From: an uncultured Saprospiraceae bacterium | GTDB lineage: Bacteria; Bacteroidota; Bacteroidia; Chitinophagales; Saprospiraceae | Direction: 5' to 3' | Assembly: GCA_938007965.1 (NCBI GenBank) | Contig: CALLMH010000003.1 | Span: 62,001-126,000, forward strand | DNA length: 64,000 nt | Shown: piece by piece, positions 35,204 to 45,050 of the stretch | Layout of the letters: every line of letters begins with the position of its first letter | How positions within the stretch are numbered: position 1 is the stretch's first letter | Notes under the pieces: model-generated | The model's input: the letters and a program-made list of their open reading frames with translations, nothing else | What the model was told of the DNA's origin: nothing | Database searches by the model: none | Translations under genes and position numbers: made by a program

Positions 35204-35236
35204 CATTCTAATCGGTCATTGTAAGCGAAATAACGC

Positions 35237-35728
35237 ATGATAGAAAAGAAATTTGAAAAACTTATTGACCAAGCTATCAAGGAGTTAGAGTATGATGATT
35301 GCTTTCTTGTAGATTTGAAAGTGAACAATACCAAAGTTGAAATTTTCCTCGATAGTGATGAATCTATTACCTTTTTGAAGTGTAGAAAAATAAGTCGTTT
35401 TATCGAGGCTGTAATCGACGAAGAACAATGGTTAGGTATAAAGTATACACTCGATGTGAGTTCAGCGGGCGTAGGTAAGCCGCTCAAAATGACGCGACAA
35501 TATGTCAAGAATATCGGACGAGATATTGAAGTCAAAATCTACGGAGAGGAGAAAGAGAAGGTCTTCGGAGAACTCGTCGCTGCATCTGAAGAGAGCATAA
35601 GTGTGTTCTACATAGAAGTTGTGAAAGAGGGTAAAAAGAAGAAGAAAGTAGAGACCACCCGTGTGATACCTAGAAGCGAAATTAAGGAAGCTAAAATAAA
35701 GATAAGCTTCAAAAAGAAGAAGAAATAA
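35237..35728 (+). CDS. rimP: Ribosome maturation factor RimP
   Basis: 163 residues, cytoplasmic. The N-terminal domain holds 'FLVDLKVNNTKVEIFLDSDESI' and the classic 'YTLDVSSAGVGKPL' (usually LEVSSPGxxRPL) at about 75-87; the C-terminal SH3-like domain is followed by a lysine-rich tail. RimP assists 30S subunit assembly. The three genes rimP, nusA and infB occur in this order in most bacteria, here with 76 and 199 bp gaps. Confidence 0.93.
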   Translation: MIEKKFEKLIDQAIKELEYDDCFLVDLKVNNTKVEIFLDSDESITFLKCRKISRFIEAVIDEEQWLGIKYTLDVSSAGVGKPLKMTRQYVKNIGRDIEVKIYGEEKEKVFGELVAASEESISVFYIEVVKEGKKKKKVETTRVIPRSEIKEAKIKISFKKKKK

Positions 35729-35804
35729 AGTAGTATGTATTCCAAAATTAAGGAGTGCTAAATACAAAATTAAGATATAGTATGGTAGTTAAAAATTTAA
35801 AGAA

Positions 35805-37046
35805 ATGATGAATTTAGTAGAATCATTCTCGGAATTTAAAGCCGGTAAAAATATAGACAGACCTACGATGGTTCGTGTACTAGAAGATGTTCTTCGTACA
35901 TTGATCAAAAAGAAGTATGGCTCTGATGAAAATTTTGATGTGATCGTAAATACACAAAACGGTGACCTCGAGATGTGGAGAGTTAGAGAGATAGTCCCAG
36001 ATGGTGAAGTGATGGATGAGCAAGCTCAAATATCATTCTCAGAAGCGGTGTCTATCGATGAAGATTACGAAGTGGGCGAAGAATGTTATGAAGGTCTGAC
36101 ACTTGCAGAATTTGGAAGAAGATCAATCATGGCCGCTCGTCAAACATTGATTTCTCGTATCATGGATCTTGAGAAAGATGAAGTATACAAGAAATATATG
36201 GAGAGAGTGGGAGAAATCGTATTAGGAGAAGTAAGTCAAATCTTGAAGAGAGAGTTACTCATCCTCGATGATGTAACCGGTAATGAGTTGATACTCCCAA
36301 GAAATGAAATGATCCGAGCTGATTATTACCGTAAAGGTGATATGGTGAGGGGAATAATCAGAAGAGTAGAAATGAAAAATAATAATCCTGTAGTGATCGT
36401 ATCACGAACTGACAGTTTATTTTTGGAAAAACTACTCGAACAAGAAGTACCTGAAATAGAAGACGGATTGATCACCGTAAAAAAGATCGTAAGAATCCCA
36501 GGTGAAAGAGCCAAAGTTGCGGTAGAGTCTTATGATGACAGAATCGACCCAGTAGGTGCTTGTGTAGGGATGAAGGGATCTAGAATCCACGGTATCGTCA
36601 GAGAGCTGAAAAACGAAAATATTGACATCGTAAATTATACTGAGAATAGTCAATTGTTCATCCAGAGATCACTGACTCCAGCTAAGGTTTCATCTATCAA
36701 TTTGGATGATGAGAAGATGACAGCGGCGGTATTCTTAAAGCCTGATCAAGTATCATTGGCCATTGGTAAAGGAGGTAGCAATATCAAATTGGCTAGTAAG
36801 CTAACAGGGTACGAAATAGACGTATTCAGAGAGACAGATGAAGCAGAACTAGAAGATGTAGAATTAGACGAATTTAGCGATGAGATTGAAGAGTGGGTAA
36901 TCATCTCACTTAAGAATATCGGTTGTGATACTGCAAGGTCAGTCCTACAATTGAGTAAGCAAGAATTGGTTAGAAGGACGGATCTTGAAGAAGAGACGAT
37001 CGATGAAGTGATCAATATCTTAGAAACAGAACTTAAGGAAGACTAG
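35805..37046 (+). CDS. nusA: Transcription termination/antitermination factor NusA
   Basis: 413 residues. N-terminal RNAP-binding domain (1-125), an S1 domain (about 130-200, 'GEIVLGEVSQI...'), and two KH domains: the first with 'GACVGMKGSRIHGIVREL' (about 246-263) and the second with 'SLAIGKGGSNIKLASKL' (about 321-337). A short C-terminal helix-hairpin-helix region (about 365-410) stands in for the longer acidic repeats of enterobacterial NusA. The gene follows rimP in the same operon and its product could act on the leader terminator. The frame begins with two Met codons. Confidence 0.96.
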   Translation: MMNLVESFSEFKAGKNIDRPTMVRVLEDVLRTLIKKKYGSDENFDVIVNTQNGDLEMWRVREIVPDGEVMDEQAQISFSEAVSIDEDYEVGEECYEGLTLAEFGRRSIMAARQTLISRIMDLEKDEVYKKYMERVGEIVLGEVSQILKRELLILDDVTGNELILPRNEMIRADYYRKGDMVRGIIRRVEMKNNNPVVIVSRTDSLFLEKLLEQEVPEIEDGLITVKKIVRIPGERAKVAVESYDDRIDPVGACVGMKGSRIHGIVRELKNENIDIVNYTENSQLFIQRSLTPAKVSSINLDDEKMTAAVFLKPDQVSLAIGKGGSNIKLASKLTGYEIDVFRETDEAELEDVELDEFSDEIEEWVIISLKNIGCDTARSVLQLSKQELVRRTDLEEETIDEVINILETELKED

Positions 37047-37079
37047 TGGGTGTTTTCACTGGTTTCGAAATAAAATATT

Positions 37080-37102
37080 AGAGATATACGACAAATATCT
37101 CT
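37080..37102 (+). terminator. Weak hairpin between nusA and infB
   Basis: AGAGATAT - ACGACAA - ATATCTCT, 8-bp A+T-rich stem followed by TTAGGG. It could reduce read-through from nusA to infB; a partial -7-like TACCTTAG at 37213 might give infB its own start. Weak evidence for both. Confidence 0.35.
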
Positions 37103-37245
37103 TTAGGGTCAAATCTTAGATATGACTGATATACAAAGAGATATAGCGATATGTCTTGCTCCTTGATCCACGGTGGAGATAGGCTAATATTATAAGTAAG
37201 GTAAATTTTATGTACCTTAGTAAAGAAGAAACTTAAAAAAGCTGA

Positions 37246-40104
37246 ATGGCGGCAATAAGATTAGTAAAAATAGCGAAAGAACTTAATGTAGGTACGAGCA
37301 CTATCGTAGACTTCCTGAAGGGGAAAGGGTATGATATTGAAAACAAGCCTACGTCTAAGATTTCGGACGAGATGCACGATGAGTTGCTTTTAGAATTTAG
37401 CGATTCTATGGCAGCAAAAGAAAAAGCAGATAAGTTAGTCATCGGGAGTCGTTACGAAAGTAAGGAAGAAGCTCCAGCGCCTCCTCCTGTGGTAAAGGCT
37501 CCTGAGCCAGTACCTGAGCCTATTGTCGAGAAAGTGCCAGAGCCGACACCGGAGCCTGTGCCTGAACCACAACCAGTAGAGGAAGTTACTGTTCCAGAAG
37601 TGAAAGCTGAACCGACTCCAGAACCAGTGGTCGAAACTCCCAAAGTAGAGGAGCCAACTCCTGCCGAAACTAAAGAGGAATCTCCTGAAGAAGAAGCACC
37701 TAAAAAGGTAGTTCCTGGAATAAAGGTATTAGGTAAAATTGATCTTAGCACAGCTGGAAAACCACCTAAGAAAACGAAGAAAGAAGCGCCTAAACCAAAA
37801 CCAACGCCTGAAGTCAAAAAAGAAGTAGCGGCAGAAGCTCCAAAAGAAAAAGAAGCACCTAAACCTACTGAAGAATCTACTTCAACTGATGGTGCGAAAG
37901 CTCCAGTCGAGGAAATGATCAGAGCTAAAACTCCAGAATTAGCAGGTCTAAAGATTCAAGGAAAAATAGATCTTAGTACAATTCAATCTGATAAAAAGAA
38001 GAAGGATCCTAAAAAAGACGACGGAGATAGAAAAAAGAGAAAACGTAAAAAAATACCTGCTAGAGGCGTACCAGCGACAGGCGGTAATAACAGAGGTGGC
38101 AATAATAATAGAGGCGGCAACAACAGAGGCGGCAGCAATAGAGGGTCTTCTAGAGGAAATAGCCGAAGAGATGAGGTAAAAGAGGTTACTCAAAAAGAAA
38201 TAGACGATAAGATCAAAGCAACTATGGCTCGATTGTCTGGCGGCGGAAAGAACAAACGTCAAAAGATAAGAAGGGAGAATAGAGACGAAAAGAAAGAAAA
38301 ACAAGAAATTAAAGACCTAGAGGCTGTAGAGACAACACTAAAAGTGACAGAGTTTATTTCTGTTTCTGAGTTGGCTAGTCTTATGGACAAACCAGTGACA
38401 GAAGTCATCATGACGTGTATGTCACTCGGAGTCATCGTATCTATCAATCAAAGGTTAGATGCAGAGGTTATCGAATTGGTAGCCACTGAGTTTGGGTTTG
38501 AAGTCGAGTTTATAGGAGCGGACGAAGAGACAGAGGAAGAAGAAGAGATCATCGACGATCCTGCTGATTTAGTATCTAGAGCTCCTATTGTAACCGTAAT
38601 GGGTCACGTAGATCATGGTAAAACTTCGTTATTGGATTTCATCAGAAGCGCAAACGTGGCAGATGGAGAAGCAGGGGGTATTACCCAACACATCGGTGCA
38701 TACGAAGTAGCCGCTGGTCCCGATAAGAAGAAAGTTACATTCTTGGATACTCCAGGTCACGAAGCATTTACTGCCATGAGAGCCAGAGGAGCTAAGGTGA
38801 CAGATGTAGCCATCATAATCGTAGCTGCGGATGACAAGATAATGCCACAAACCAAAGAAGCAATTTCTCACGCCCAAGCGGCGGGTGTACCGATCGTATT
38901 CGCAATCAATAAGATCGATAAAGACGGTGCAGATCCAGAAAGAATAAAAGCGGAACTGGCACAAATGAATTTCCAAGTAGAAGACTGGGGAGGATCATTC
39001 CAATCTCAAGATATATCTGCAAAAAAAGGAGAGAATATCGACAAACTACTAGAAAAAGTACTTCTAGAGTCGGAAATGCTAGAACTCAAAGCAAATCCTA
39101 ATAGAGAAGCCCACGGAACTGTAATAGAAGCGTCACTCGACAAAGGAAGAGGGTACGTAACCAAAATGCTCGTACAGAATGGTACATTGAGAGTTGGTGA
39201 TTCTATGGTTGCTGGAGCACACTCAGGTAAGGTCAAAGCGATGTTCAATGAGAAAGGAAAACGTGTAAAAGAAGCGGGGCCATCTGCACCTGTACTCGTA
39301 TTGGGACTAAGCGGAGCACCACAAGCGGGTGAGAAGTTCAAAGTCATGGAGACAGAGCAGGAAGCAAGAGCTCTCGCAACGAAGAGATCACAGATCGAAC
39401 GAGAACAAACAAACAGAGCAAGCAAGCGTATATCTCTAGACGAAATCGGAAGAAGATTGGCGCTAGGTAGCTTCAAAGAATTGAACTTGATCGTGAAGGG
39501 TGATGTAGATGGATCTATCGAGGCACTATCAGATGCATTGATCAAGCAATCAGTCGAATCTATCCAAGTAAATGTGATACACAAGGCTGTAGGACAGATC
39601 GTAGAGTCAGATATTTTATTGGCTTCTGCATCGGATGCGATCATCATTGGATTCCAAGTAAGACCTTCTTCTAATGCTAGACAATTGGCAGAGAGAGAAG
39701 GTGTAGAGATCAAAACATATTCTATCATCTACGAAGCGATCGAAGAGATCAAATTGGCGATGGAAGGTATGCTAGAACCTACCAAAGAGGAGAAAATACA
39801 AGGTCAAGTCGAGGTCAGAGAAACATACAAAATTTCTAAAATTGGTACCATCGCAGGATCATACGTTACAGAAGGTAAGATTTTCAGAAACTCAAAAATA
39901 AGAGTGGTCAGAGATGGTATCGTCGTATATCCTACTAAAGAGGGTGTTGTCGGAGAGCTTTCTGGTTTGAAGAGATTCAAGGATGATGCTAAAGAGGTGA
40001 AGTTTGGTTTTGAATGTGGTATCACAATCAAAAACTTCAACGACATCAAAGTAGGTGACGTGATAGAACCGTATGAAATAGTAGAAGTAAAGCAAACATT
40101 GTAA
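37246..40104 (+). CDS. infB: Translation initiation factor IF-2
   Basis: 952 residues. N-terminal IF2_N helix bundle (about 1-55), then a long low-complexity linker rich in Pro/Glu/Lys/Ala (65-270) that ends in an RG-rich patch made of 'GGNNRGG'-like repeats (about 283-310). A second IF2_N-like subdomain is near 370-420. The GTPase domain begins about 450: G1 'GHVDHGKTS', G2 '[10 protein letters not shown]', G3 'DTPGHEAF', G4 'NKIDK'; domains II-IV and the fMet-tRNA-binding C2 domain follow. The RG patch is common in Bacteroidota IF-2. Last gene of the rimP operon. Confidence 0.97.
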   Translation: MAAIRLVKIAKELNVGTSTIVDFLKGKGYDIENKPTSKISDEMHDELLLEFSDSMAAKEKADKLVIGSRYESKEEAPAPPPVVKAPEPVPEPIVEKVPEPTPEPVPEPQPVEEVTVPEVKAEPTPEPVVETPKVEEPTPAETKEESPEEEAPKKVVPGIKVLGKIDLSTAGKPPKKTKKEAPKPKPTPEVKKEVAAEAPKEKEAPKPTEESTSTDGAKAPVEEMIRAKTPELAGLKIQGKIDLSTIQSDKKKKDPKKDDGDRKKRKRKKIPARGVPATGGNNRGGNNNRGGNNRGGSNRGSSRGNSRRDEVKEVTQKEIDDKIKATMARLSGGGKNKRQKIRRENRDEKKEKQEIKDLEAVETTLKVTEFISVSELASLMDKPVTEVIMTCMSLGVIVSINQRLDAEVIELVATEFGFEVEFIGADEETEEEEEIIDDPADLVSRAPIVTVMGHVDHGKTSLLDFIRSANVADGEAGGITQHIGAYEVAAGPDKKKVTFLDTPGHEAFTAMRARGAKVTDVAIIIVAADDKIMPQTKEAISHAQAAGVPIVFAINKIDKDGADPERIKAELAQMNFQVEDWGGSFQSQDISAKKGENIDKLLEKVLLESEMLELKANPNREAHGTVIEASLDKGRGYVTKMLVQNGTLRVGDSMVAGAHSGKVKAMFNEKGKRVKEAGPSAPVLVLGLSGAPQAGEKFKVMETEQEARALATKRSQIEREQTNRASKRISLDEIGRRLALGSFKELNLIVKGDVDGSIEALSDALIKQSVESIQVNVIHKAVGQIVESDILLASASDAIIIGFQVRPSSNARQLAEREGVEIKTYSIIYEAIEEIKLAMEGMLEPTKEEKIQGQVEVRETYKISKIGTIAGSYVTEGKIFRNSKIRVVRDGIVVYPTKEGVVGELSGLKRFKDDAKEVKFGFECGITIKNFNDIKVGDVIEPYEIVEVKQTL

Positions 40105-40142
40105 TAGGTCAAAGGCTTACCAATATTTGATTAGAATTATAT

Positions 40143-40175
40143 AATCCCTGGATGATCTTTCGTTCAGGGATTTTT
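40143..40175 (+). terminator. Terminator after infB
   Basis: Stem AATCCCTG (40143-40150) with CAGGGATT (40165-40172) and a 14-nt loop, ending in TTTTT. Confidence 0.8.
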
Positions 40176-40243
40176 AGTATCATATGATTTGAAAAATATT
40201 TTCGATTTTTATTTTCATGATGACATTCCTCAAATAGGTATTA

Positions 40244-41014
40244 ATGAATAAAGCACAAAAAAATCTAAAGCTTCTACTCGATGAAAAAGTGAAGCATTAT
40301 AATGTGTCAGGCTTTATAGAAGATGATCCAGTCGGGATACCACATAGATTTACCAAGCGAGAAGATATTGAAATCACTGCATTCTGGACTTCTATTCTAG
40401 CTTGGGGCCAGCGAGTAACCATTATAAATAAGGCGACTCAATTATTCGAATTGATGGATGGCGCTCCACACGATTTTATTGTCAATCATGAAGAAGGTGA
40501 TCGTAAGCGCTTCGCCTCATTTAAGCATCGAACATTCAACTATACTGATACCCTTTATTTTTTAGAGTTTTTGCAAAATCACTATCGCAAATATGATACG
40601 TTAGAAGATGCATTCTTACAGAATGGAAAATTTAAGGATGTGGAGACTTCGTTGATTTATTTTAGAGCATACTTCTTCGATCACCCTTATGCTCCCCAAA
40701 GAACTACTAAGCATATCGCCAGTCCAGCAAGAAAATCTACCTGTAAGCGGTTGAATATGTTCCTTCGGTGGATGGTCAGAAAAGACGATAAAGAAGTTGA
40801 CTTTGGTATCTGGGATCGGATACCGACTTCTGCCCTTATGATGCCGCTCGATGTGCATGTAGAGCGAGTAGCCCGTCATCTTGGAATCTTAAAACGTAAG
40901 CAGCGAGACTGGCATACGGTGGTAGAGTTGACGGAGAGTCTACGACTATTTGATCCCGAAGATCCTGTGAAATATGATTTCGCATTGTTTGGGATGGGGG
41001 TAGACCCAGAGTAG
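40244..41014 (+). CDS. Conserved protein of the TIGR02757/DUF2400 family
   Basis: 256 residues, cytoplasmic. The opening 'DDPVGIPHRFTKREDIEITAFWTSILAWGQR' and the later 'STCKRLNMFLRWMVRKD', 'DFGIWDRIPTSALMMPLDVHVERVARHLG' and 'YDFALFGMGV' are the conserved blocks of this family, which is widespread in Bacteroidota and without an experimentally defined role. A helix-hairpin-helix/EndoIII-like arrangement has been suggested by its 'LDVHV-R' region, so a DNA-repair link is possible but unproven. Ends convergent with the IYD-like gene. Confidence 0.87.
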   Translation: MNKAQKNLKLLLDEKVKHYNVSGFIEDDPVGIPHRFTKREDIEITAFWTSILAWGQRVTIINKATQLFELMDGAPHDFIVNHEEGDRKRFASFKHRTFNYTDTLYFLEFLQNHYRKYDTLEDAFLQNGKFKDVETSLIYFRAYFFDHPYAPQRTTKHIASPARKSTCKRLNMFLRWMVRKDDKEVDFGIWDRIPTSALMMPLDVHVERVARHLGILKRKQRDWHTVVELTESLRLFDPEDPVKYDFALFGMGVDPE

Positions 41015-41067
41015 GTTCTAGGTGGTAATCTGATATAAGCCCGTTCGATGTAGGAATTCTAAAATCT

Positions 41068-41733
41068 CTAATAGTACGTAATTACTTCATCCACACTTTT
41101 TCGTTTTAGGACGGGCACTACGGCATCATCCGCTGGATATCCGACAGGCAGTAGCAAAAACGGTCTTTCGTTTTCGGGTCTTTCAAGTAATTTCTGTAAG
41201 AAGTTCATGGGACTAGGAGTGTGGGTAAGTGTGACTAATCCAGCATGATGCACTGCAGAGATAAAGAATCCTGCCGCTATCCCTACCGATTCATTCACAT
41301 AGTAATTTTTCATTTTATTACCGTTTTCATCCAGATCATATGCTTTCTTGAATAGTACAATGATCCAAGGAGCAATATCGATAAAAGGTTTGTTCCAGTC
41401 TGTGTCAAATTTTTTGAGATCCTCCAACCATTCATCCGACATACGACCATTGTAGCTAGCATATTCTTCTTTTTCTGCAGCTTCTCTGATTTTTGCTTTA
41501 ATATCAGCAGATGAGATTGCGCAGAATGTCCATGGCTGCTTATGAGCGCCAGATGGGGCGGATGAAGCGGTCATGATTATATTTTCTATGGTTTCTTTCT
41601 CAACAGCTCTATCAGAAAAAAATCGAAGCGACCGTCTCTGATCGAGGAATGCTCGATATTGTTTTGATCGCTCCTGAGCAGTAAGATTCTGGGTCTCAAT
41701 CGGAGTATACTCAATAAAATCCTTGGCTTTCAT
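41068..41733 (-). CDS. Iodotyrosine deiodinase-like nitroreductase-family flavoprotein
   Basis: 221 residues, no membrane anchor. FMN-binding segments of the nitroreductase fold are seen: 'RRSLRFF' (33-39), 'SAPSGAHKQPWTF' (58-70) and 'GLVTLTHTPSP' (165-175). Compared with the animal thyroid enzyme IYD from memory, the zwitterion-binding triad of halotyrosine (Glu, Tyr, Lys; E157, Y161, K182 in human) is present with the same spacing as E90, Y94 and K115, and the lid 'EEYASYNGRMSDEWLEDL' and tail 'PVGYPADDAVVPVLKRK' match too. IYD removes iodide (or bromide/chloride) from halotyrosines using FMN. A homologue from Haliscomenobacter hydrossis of the same family has deiodinase activity, which supports function here. 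Single gene. Confidence 0.88.
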   Translation of the reverse strand: MKAKDFIEYTPIETQNLTAQERSKQYRAFLDQRRSLRFFSDRAVEKETIENIIMTASSAPSGAHKQPWTFCAISSADIKAKIREAAEKEEYASYNGRMSDEWLEDLKKFDTDWNKPFIDIAPWIIVLFKKAYDLDENGNKMKNYYVNESVGIAAGFFISAVHHAGLVTLTHTPSPMNFLQKLLERPENERPFLLLPVGYPADDAVVPVLKRKSVDEVITYY

Positions 41734-41916
41734 AATAAATATATTTTTGCTAGGTTAAATGTAAGTGGATTTGTCCAAAGTTTGTTTCACAAAGAAGACA
41801 GATATAGATTATTTTTGAAAAGGCGGTTGATATATTAATATTATCTTAGCCTTTCATAATTGAAGAATAAAGAAGAGGTAGCTAGAAATAGATACTACTT
41901 CTTGTAAAATATAGAC

Positions 41917-42981
41917 ATGAGCAAACTAAAATTAGGAATTACAATAGGAGATATAAATGGAGTGAGCACAGAAGTAATCATCAAAGCACTAAGTGATGAG
42001 CGTATGCTTAATTTGTTTACTCCGATAGTATATGGATCTTCGAAGGTAGTATCTTATTATAAGAATATAGTCAGTGATAGTTTTCAGTTTTCTACGATTT
42101 CGTCAGCGGAAACGGCAAAATATAATCGGGTAAATGTCCTAAATTGTTGGGAAGAAAAAGCGGATATAGAGCTAGGTGTAGCCACGGTAGACGGGGGGAA
42201 ATTTGCCCATATAGCGCTAGATCGAGCGGTTAGGGATTTTCAAGATAACAAGATTGACGGTATAGTGACAGCGCCGATTAATAAGCACGCTATGAAGTTG
42301 GCTAATTTCCCATTTCCTGGCCATACCGAGTTTATAGCGGATAAGTTCAAGAGTAGCGAAAGCATGATGATGATGGTGAGTGATACGCTGAGAGTGGCGC
42401 TGGTGACCAATCATGAACCGATATCAAAGGTGGCGGATCTAATTACAAAAGATTTGGTCGCTAAGAAATTGAATATTTTGCACAAGACACTCATAGAAGA
42501 TTTCGGAATACAAAAACCAATAATCGCAGTATTAGGATTGAATCCTCATGCAGGAGATGATGGTGCTATAGGAAGTGAAGACGACAAACATGTAAAACCA
42601 GCGGTCTTAGAAGCTAAGAAAAACGGGATGATCGTTACTGGTCCATATCCGGCGGATGGATTTTTTGGTTCTTCTCAATTTAAAAAAGTAGATGCTGTTT
42701 TAGCGATGTATCACGATCAGGGATTGATTCCATTTAAGGCGCTTTCGTTTGGTAATGGCGTTAATTTTACGGCGGGACTACCAATTATTCGTACTTCTCC
42801 AGATCACGGTACGGCTTATAACATAGCTGGTAAAAATCTTGCCGACGCGTCCTCATTGAGGAGTGCTATCTACGAAGCTATCGATATTGCCAATACGAGA
42901 AAAGAGTATCATTCTGATAGAGAAAATCAACTAAAAAGAACAGACCGATCTAGAAGTAATAGAGATCGAAGACCTAGATAG
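41917..42981 (+). CDS. pdxA: 4-hydroxythreonine-4-phosphate dehydrogenase
   Basis: 354 residues. Motifs of PdxA: 'GITIGDINGVSTEVI' start, the metal-binding His in 'FPGHTEFIADKF', 'LGLNPHAGDDGAIGSED', 'YHDQGLIPFKALSFGNGVNFTAGLPIIRTSPDHGTAYNIAGK' with the remaining zinc histidines. It oxidises 4-phosphohydroxy-L-threonine in the DXP-dependent route to pyridoxal phosphate. The last ~25 residues form a basic tail rich in Arg/Asp/Ser ('TDRSRSNRDRRPR') that is not part of the fold. The stop codon TAG is directly followed by the ATG of the outer-membrane receptor gene. Confidence 0.93.
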   Translation: MSKLKLGITIGDINGVSTEVIIKALSDERMLNLFTPIVYGSSKVVSYYKNIVSDSFQFSTISSAETAKYNRVNVLNCWEEKADIELGVATVDGGKFAHIALDRAVRDFQDNKIDGIVTAPINKHAMKLANFPFPGHTEFIADKFKSSESMMMMVSDTLRVALVTNHEPISKVADLITKDLVAKKLNILHKTLIEDFGIQKPIIAVLGLNPHAGDDGAIGSEDDKHVKPAVLEAKKNGMIVTGPYPADGFFGSSQFKKVDAVLAMYHDQGLIPFKALSFGNGVNFTAGLPIIRTSPDHGTAYNIAGKNLADASSLRSAIYEAIDIANTRKEYHSDRENQLKRTDRSRSNRDRRPR

Positions 42982-45000
42982 ATGAAATATATAATAATTG
43001 TATTTCTTTCTTTGATTCTTACTGAAATGTATAGTCAAGGAGATCAGGACTCTACTATGCAGCAGCGGGTAGATGGTTTGGAGATATCGGATGCTAGAGT
43101 TTATGAAAGTGGTACTGTAAGCTTGAGTAGAAAACAGTTTCTCACGATGTCGGGAGCATTAGAAGATCCTACTAGATTGCTAATCAAGACGCCTGGTATC
43201 AGTACTGCAAATGATCAAGCTAACTCTGTGATATACCACGGTATGCCAGCACAATATCATCAGTGGAGTCTATATGGAGGACGGATTTTAAATCCAAATC
43301 ATAATTCTAATGCAGGGACAATTTCTGACCTGCCTTCTACTTCTGCTGGTGGGGTCAATATGATGAGTGGACAAGTACTAGGTGCTCTAGAATTCAATGG
43401 AAATCCTTCTGAGAAATCATTAGGCTCTGTGGCAGGAATGTCTAATATAAAATTTAGAAATCCATATAAATCTGGTATGACCACCAACCTCAGTTTAGTA
43501 GGTTTGGAAGCCGGATATGACATGGTATCGGGAAATGATAATCTCATGATCAATTATCGATATTCAACAGTAGGTGTGTTGACGGGACTAGGATTAGATT
43601 TTGGTGGGGAGAGGATCAACTATCAAGATCTGACTGCGAAGTACAGTACAAAACAGAAGAATGGAAGCTACTCATTTTATGTAACTGCTGGTACCAACAG
43701 CACTAGAAAAGATTCTTTCGAGGCGGCAAGTGTTACGGAATTCAGGGATTTGCAAAAATCAGATTATGCAGCGAAGATTTTGATAGGTGGAATGAACCAT
43801 AAATACGCTAATGATCAATATGAAATCAATACCACCATCAATGTGAGTCGTAGAGTCGTAGATAAGACGGCAGAGGCAAACATCCCAATCAACTCAAACA
43901 CAGAATATAGAAATAGGGCTACTCTGGTATCCATTAATCACAATTATACTAGAAAATTTGAAGGGTGGAGAATAGGATATCAAATCGAATCCTGGATGGA
44001 GGATCAGTTTCTAAAGAAGTTATATCCGGCTAGGACAGAGGGACTATCTGTGGAGAGAATCATAAACAGGACGAGCCTATCTACACAACCAACGATTAAC
44101 ATAGGCGTGAGTCTGCTAGATAATTTGACATTGAGCTCGACGGTTGGAGTAGCTACTCAGCATACTGGAGAAAATCAAGTAGACGCAATAGGTCATTTTG
44201 GATTAGAATACAAATTGGGCGAGTTAGATATGAATTTATTAGCATCTCGAGCAGCGCAAAATCAGGCAATAGAACTAGCGCTTGATAGTTTTAGTTTGCA
44301 AAATAACATTAGCAACAATGTAAGCCTCGATGTTAGATTCAGAGGGTTTGGAGTAAATATTTTTAGGCATAGCATCACAGATCTATCAGAAAGAGGTGGA
44401 CGTAATGAGATATTATCTTTGCTGAATCTTGATAATCTGCCACTGGAATATAGTAATACACCAGAACAATTTCTTGGTGTAGATAATTCTGTAATAAGTG
44501 GTCTATCATTGTACGCCGATCATAATATTTTCGACTTCAATGTGAGTTCTAATCTTACACTACAAAACTCCAAAGTCCAATATTCGGGAGCAACTTTTTT
44601 AGGTTATTCGAGAGCACCGTTAGATTATAAATATCTATTTAATATTCGACTACAAAAAGAATGGGACTTTAGAAGTAAGAAAACATTTGGTGTTTCGACA
44701 TCAGTACATATGCGAGGAGGTGAGAGGCAAATGATTGTTTCAGAAGTATCGTCTCGTGATTGGGGTTATACAGAATTTTTATCAGGATTTCCGCCACAAC
44801 AACAGCTATCAGATTACTATCGTGCAGATCTTAGAATATATTACAAGTCCAGTAAACGAAGTACCATCTCTCTAGATATTCAAAATGTAACCAATAGGCT
44901 AAATGATGCCTTCTACTATTATGAACCACTAACAGGAGAATCAACGCTAAGAAAGCAGCTCGGGTTGATACCGATACTAAGTTGGAGGGTAGATTGGTAG
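42982..45000 (+). CDS. TonB-dependent receptor plug-domain outer-membrane protein
   Basis: 672 residues, short for a TonB receptor. Signal peptide MKYIIIVFLSLILTEMYSQ. There is no carboxypeptidase-D-like N-terminal domain; a plug-like part follows (about 40-150, 'LEDPTRLLIKTPGISTANDQANSVIYHGM', 'GGVNMMSGQVLGALEF'), then a barrel of about 500 residues with many aromatic-ended strands and a C-terminus ending in W. A TonB box is not obvious. The start codon touches the pdxA stop, which implies co-translation; whether the receptor carries a B6-related compound is speculation. Confidence 0.8.
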   Translation: MKYIIIVFLSLILTEMYSQGDQDSTMQQRVDGLEISDARVYESGTVSLSRKQFLTMSGALEDPTRLLIKTPGISTANDQANSVIYHGMPAQYHQWSLYGGRILNPNHNSNAGTISDLPSTSAGGVNMMSGQVLGALEFNGNPSEKSLGSVAGMSNIKFRNPYKSGMTTNLSLVGLEAGYDMVSGNDNLMINYRYSTVGVLTGLGLDFGGERINYQDLTAKYSTKQKNGSYSFYVTAGTNSTRKDSFEAASVTEFRDLQKSDYAAKILIGGMNHKYANDQYEINTTINVSRRVVDKTAEANIPINSNTEYRNRATLVSINHNYTRKFEGWRIGYQIESWMEDQFLKKLYPARTEGLSVERIINRTSLSTQPTINIGVSLLDNLTLSSTVGVATQHTGENQVDAIGHFGLEYKLGELDMNLLASRAAQNQAIELALDSFSLQNNISNNVSLDVRFRGFGVNIFRHSITDLSERGGRNEILSLLNLDNLPLEYSNTPEQFLGVDNSVISGLSLYADHNIFDFNVSSNLTLQNSKVQYSGATFLGYSRAPLDYKYLFNIRLQKEWDFRSKKTFGVSTSVHMRGGERQMIVSEVSSRDWGYTEFLSGFPPQQQLSDYYRADLRIYYKSSKRSTISLDIQNVTNRLNDAFYYYEPLTGESTLRKQLGLIPILSWRVDW

Positions 45001-45050
45001 CTACATACTTCAAAACTATCCTATACATCAGAACTAGGTGAAATACAAGC

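Larger units (their letters stand above)
34636..35236. other. 601-bp intergenic region before rimP
   Basis: The first ~500 bp hold nothing I can recognise (no tRNA, no supported frame). The last ~90 bp carry the rimP promoter -7 box and leader hairpin listed separately. Confidence 0.5.

Noticed and set aside
38629-39728. Long leftward frames opposite infB
   Set aside because: Shadows of infB; no start context, no motif.
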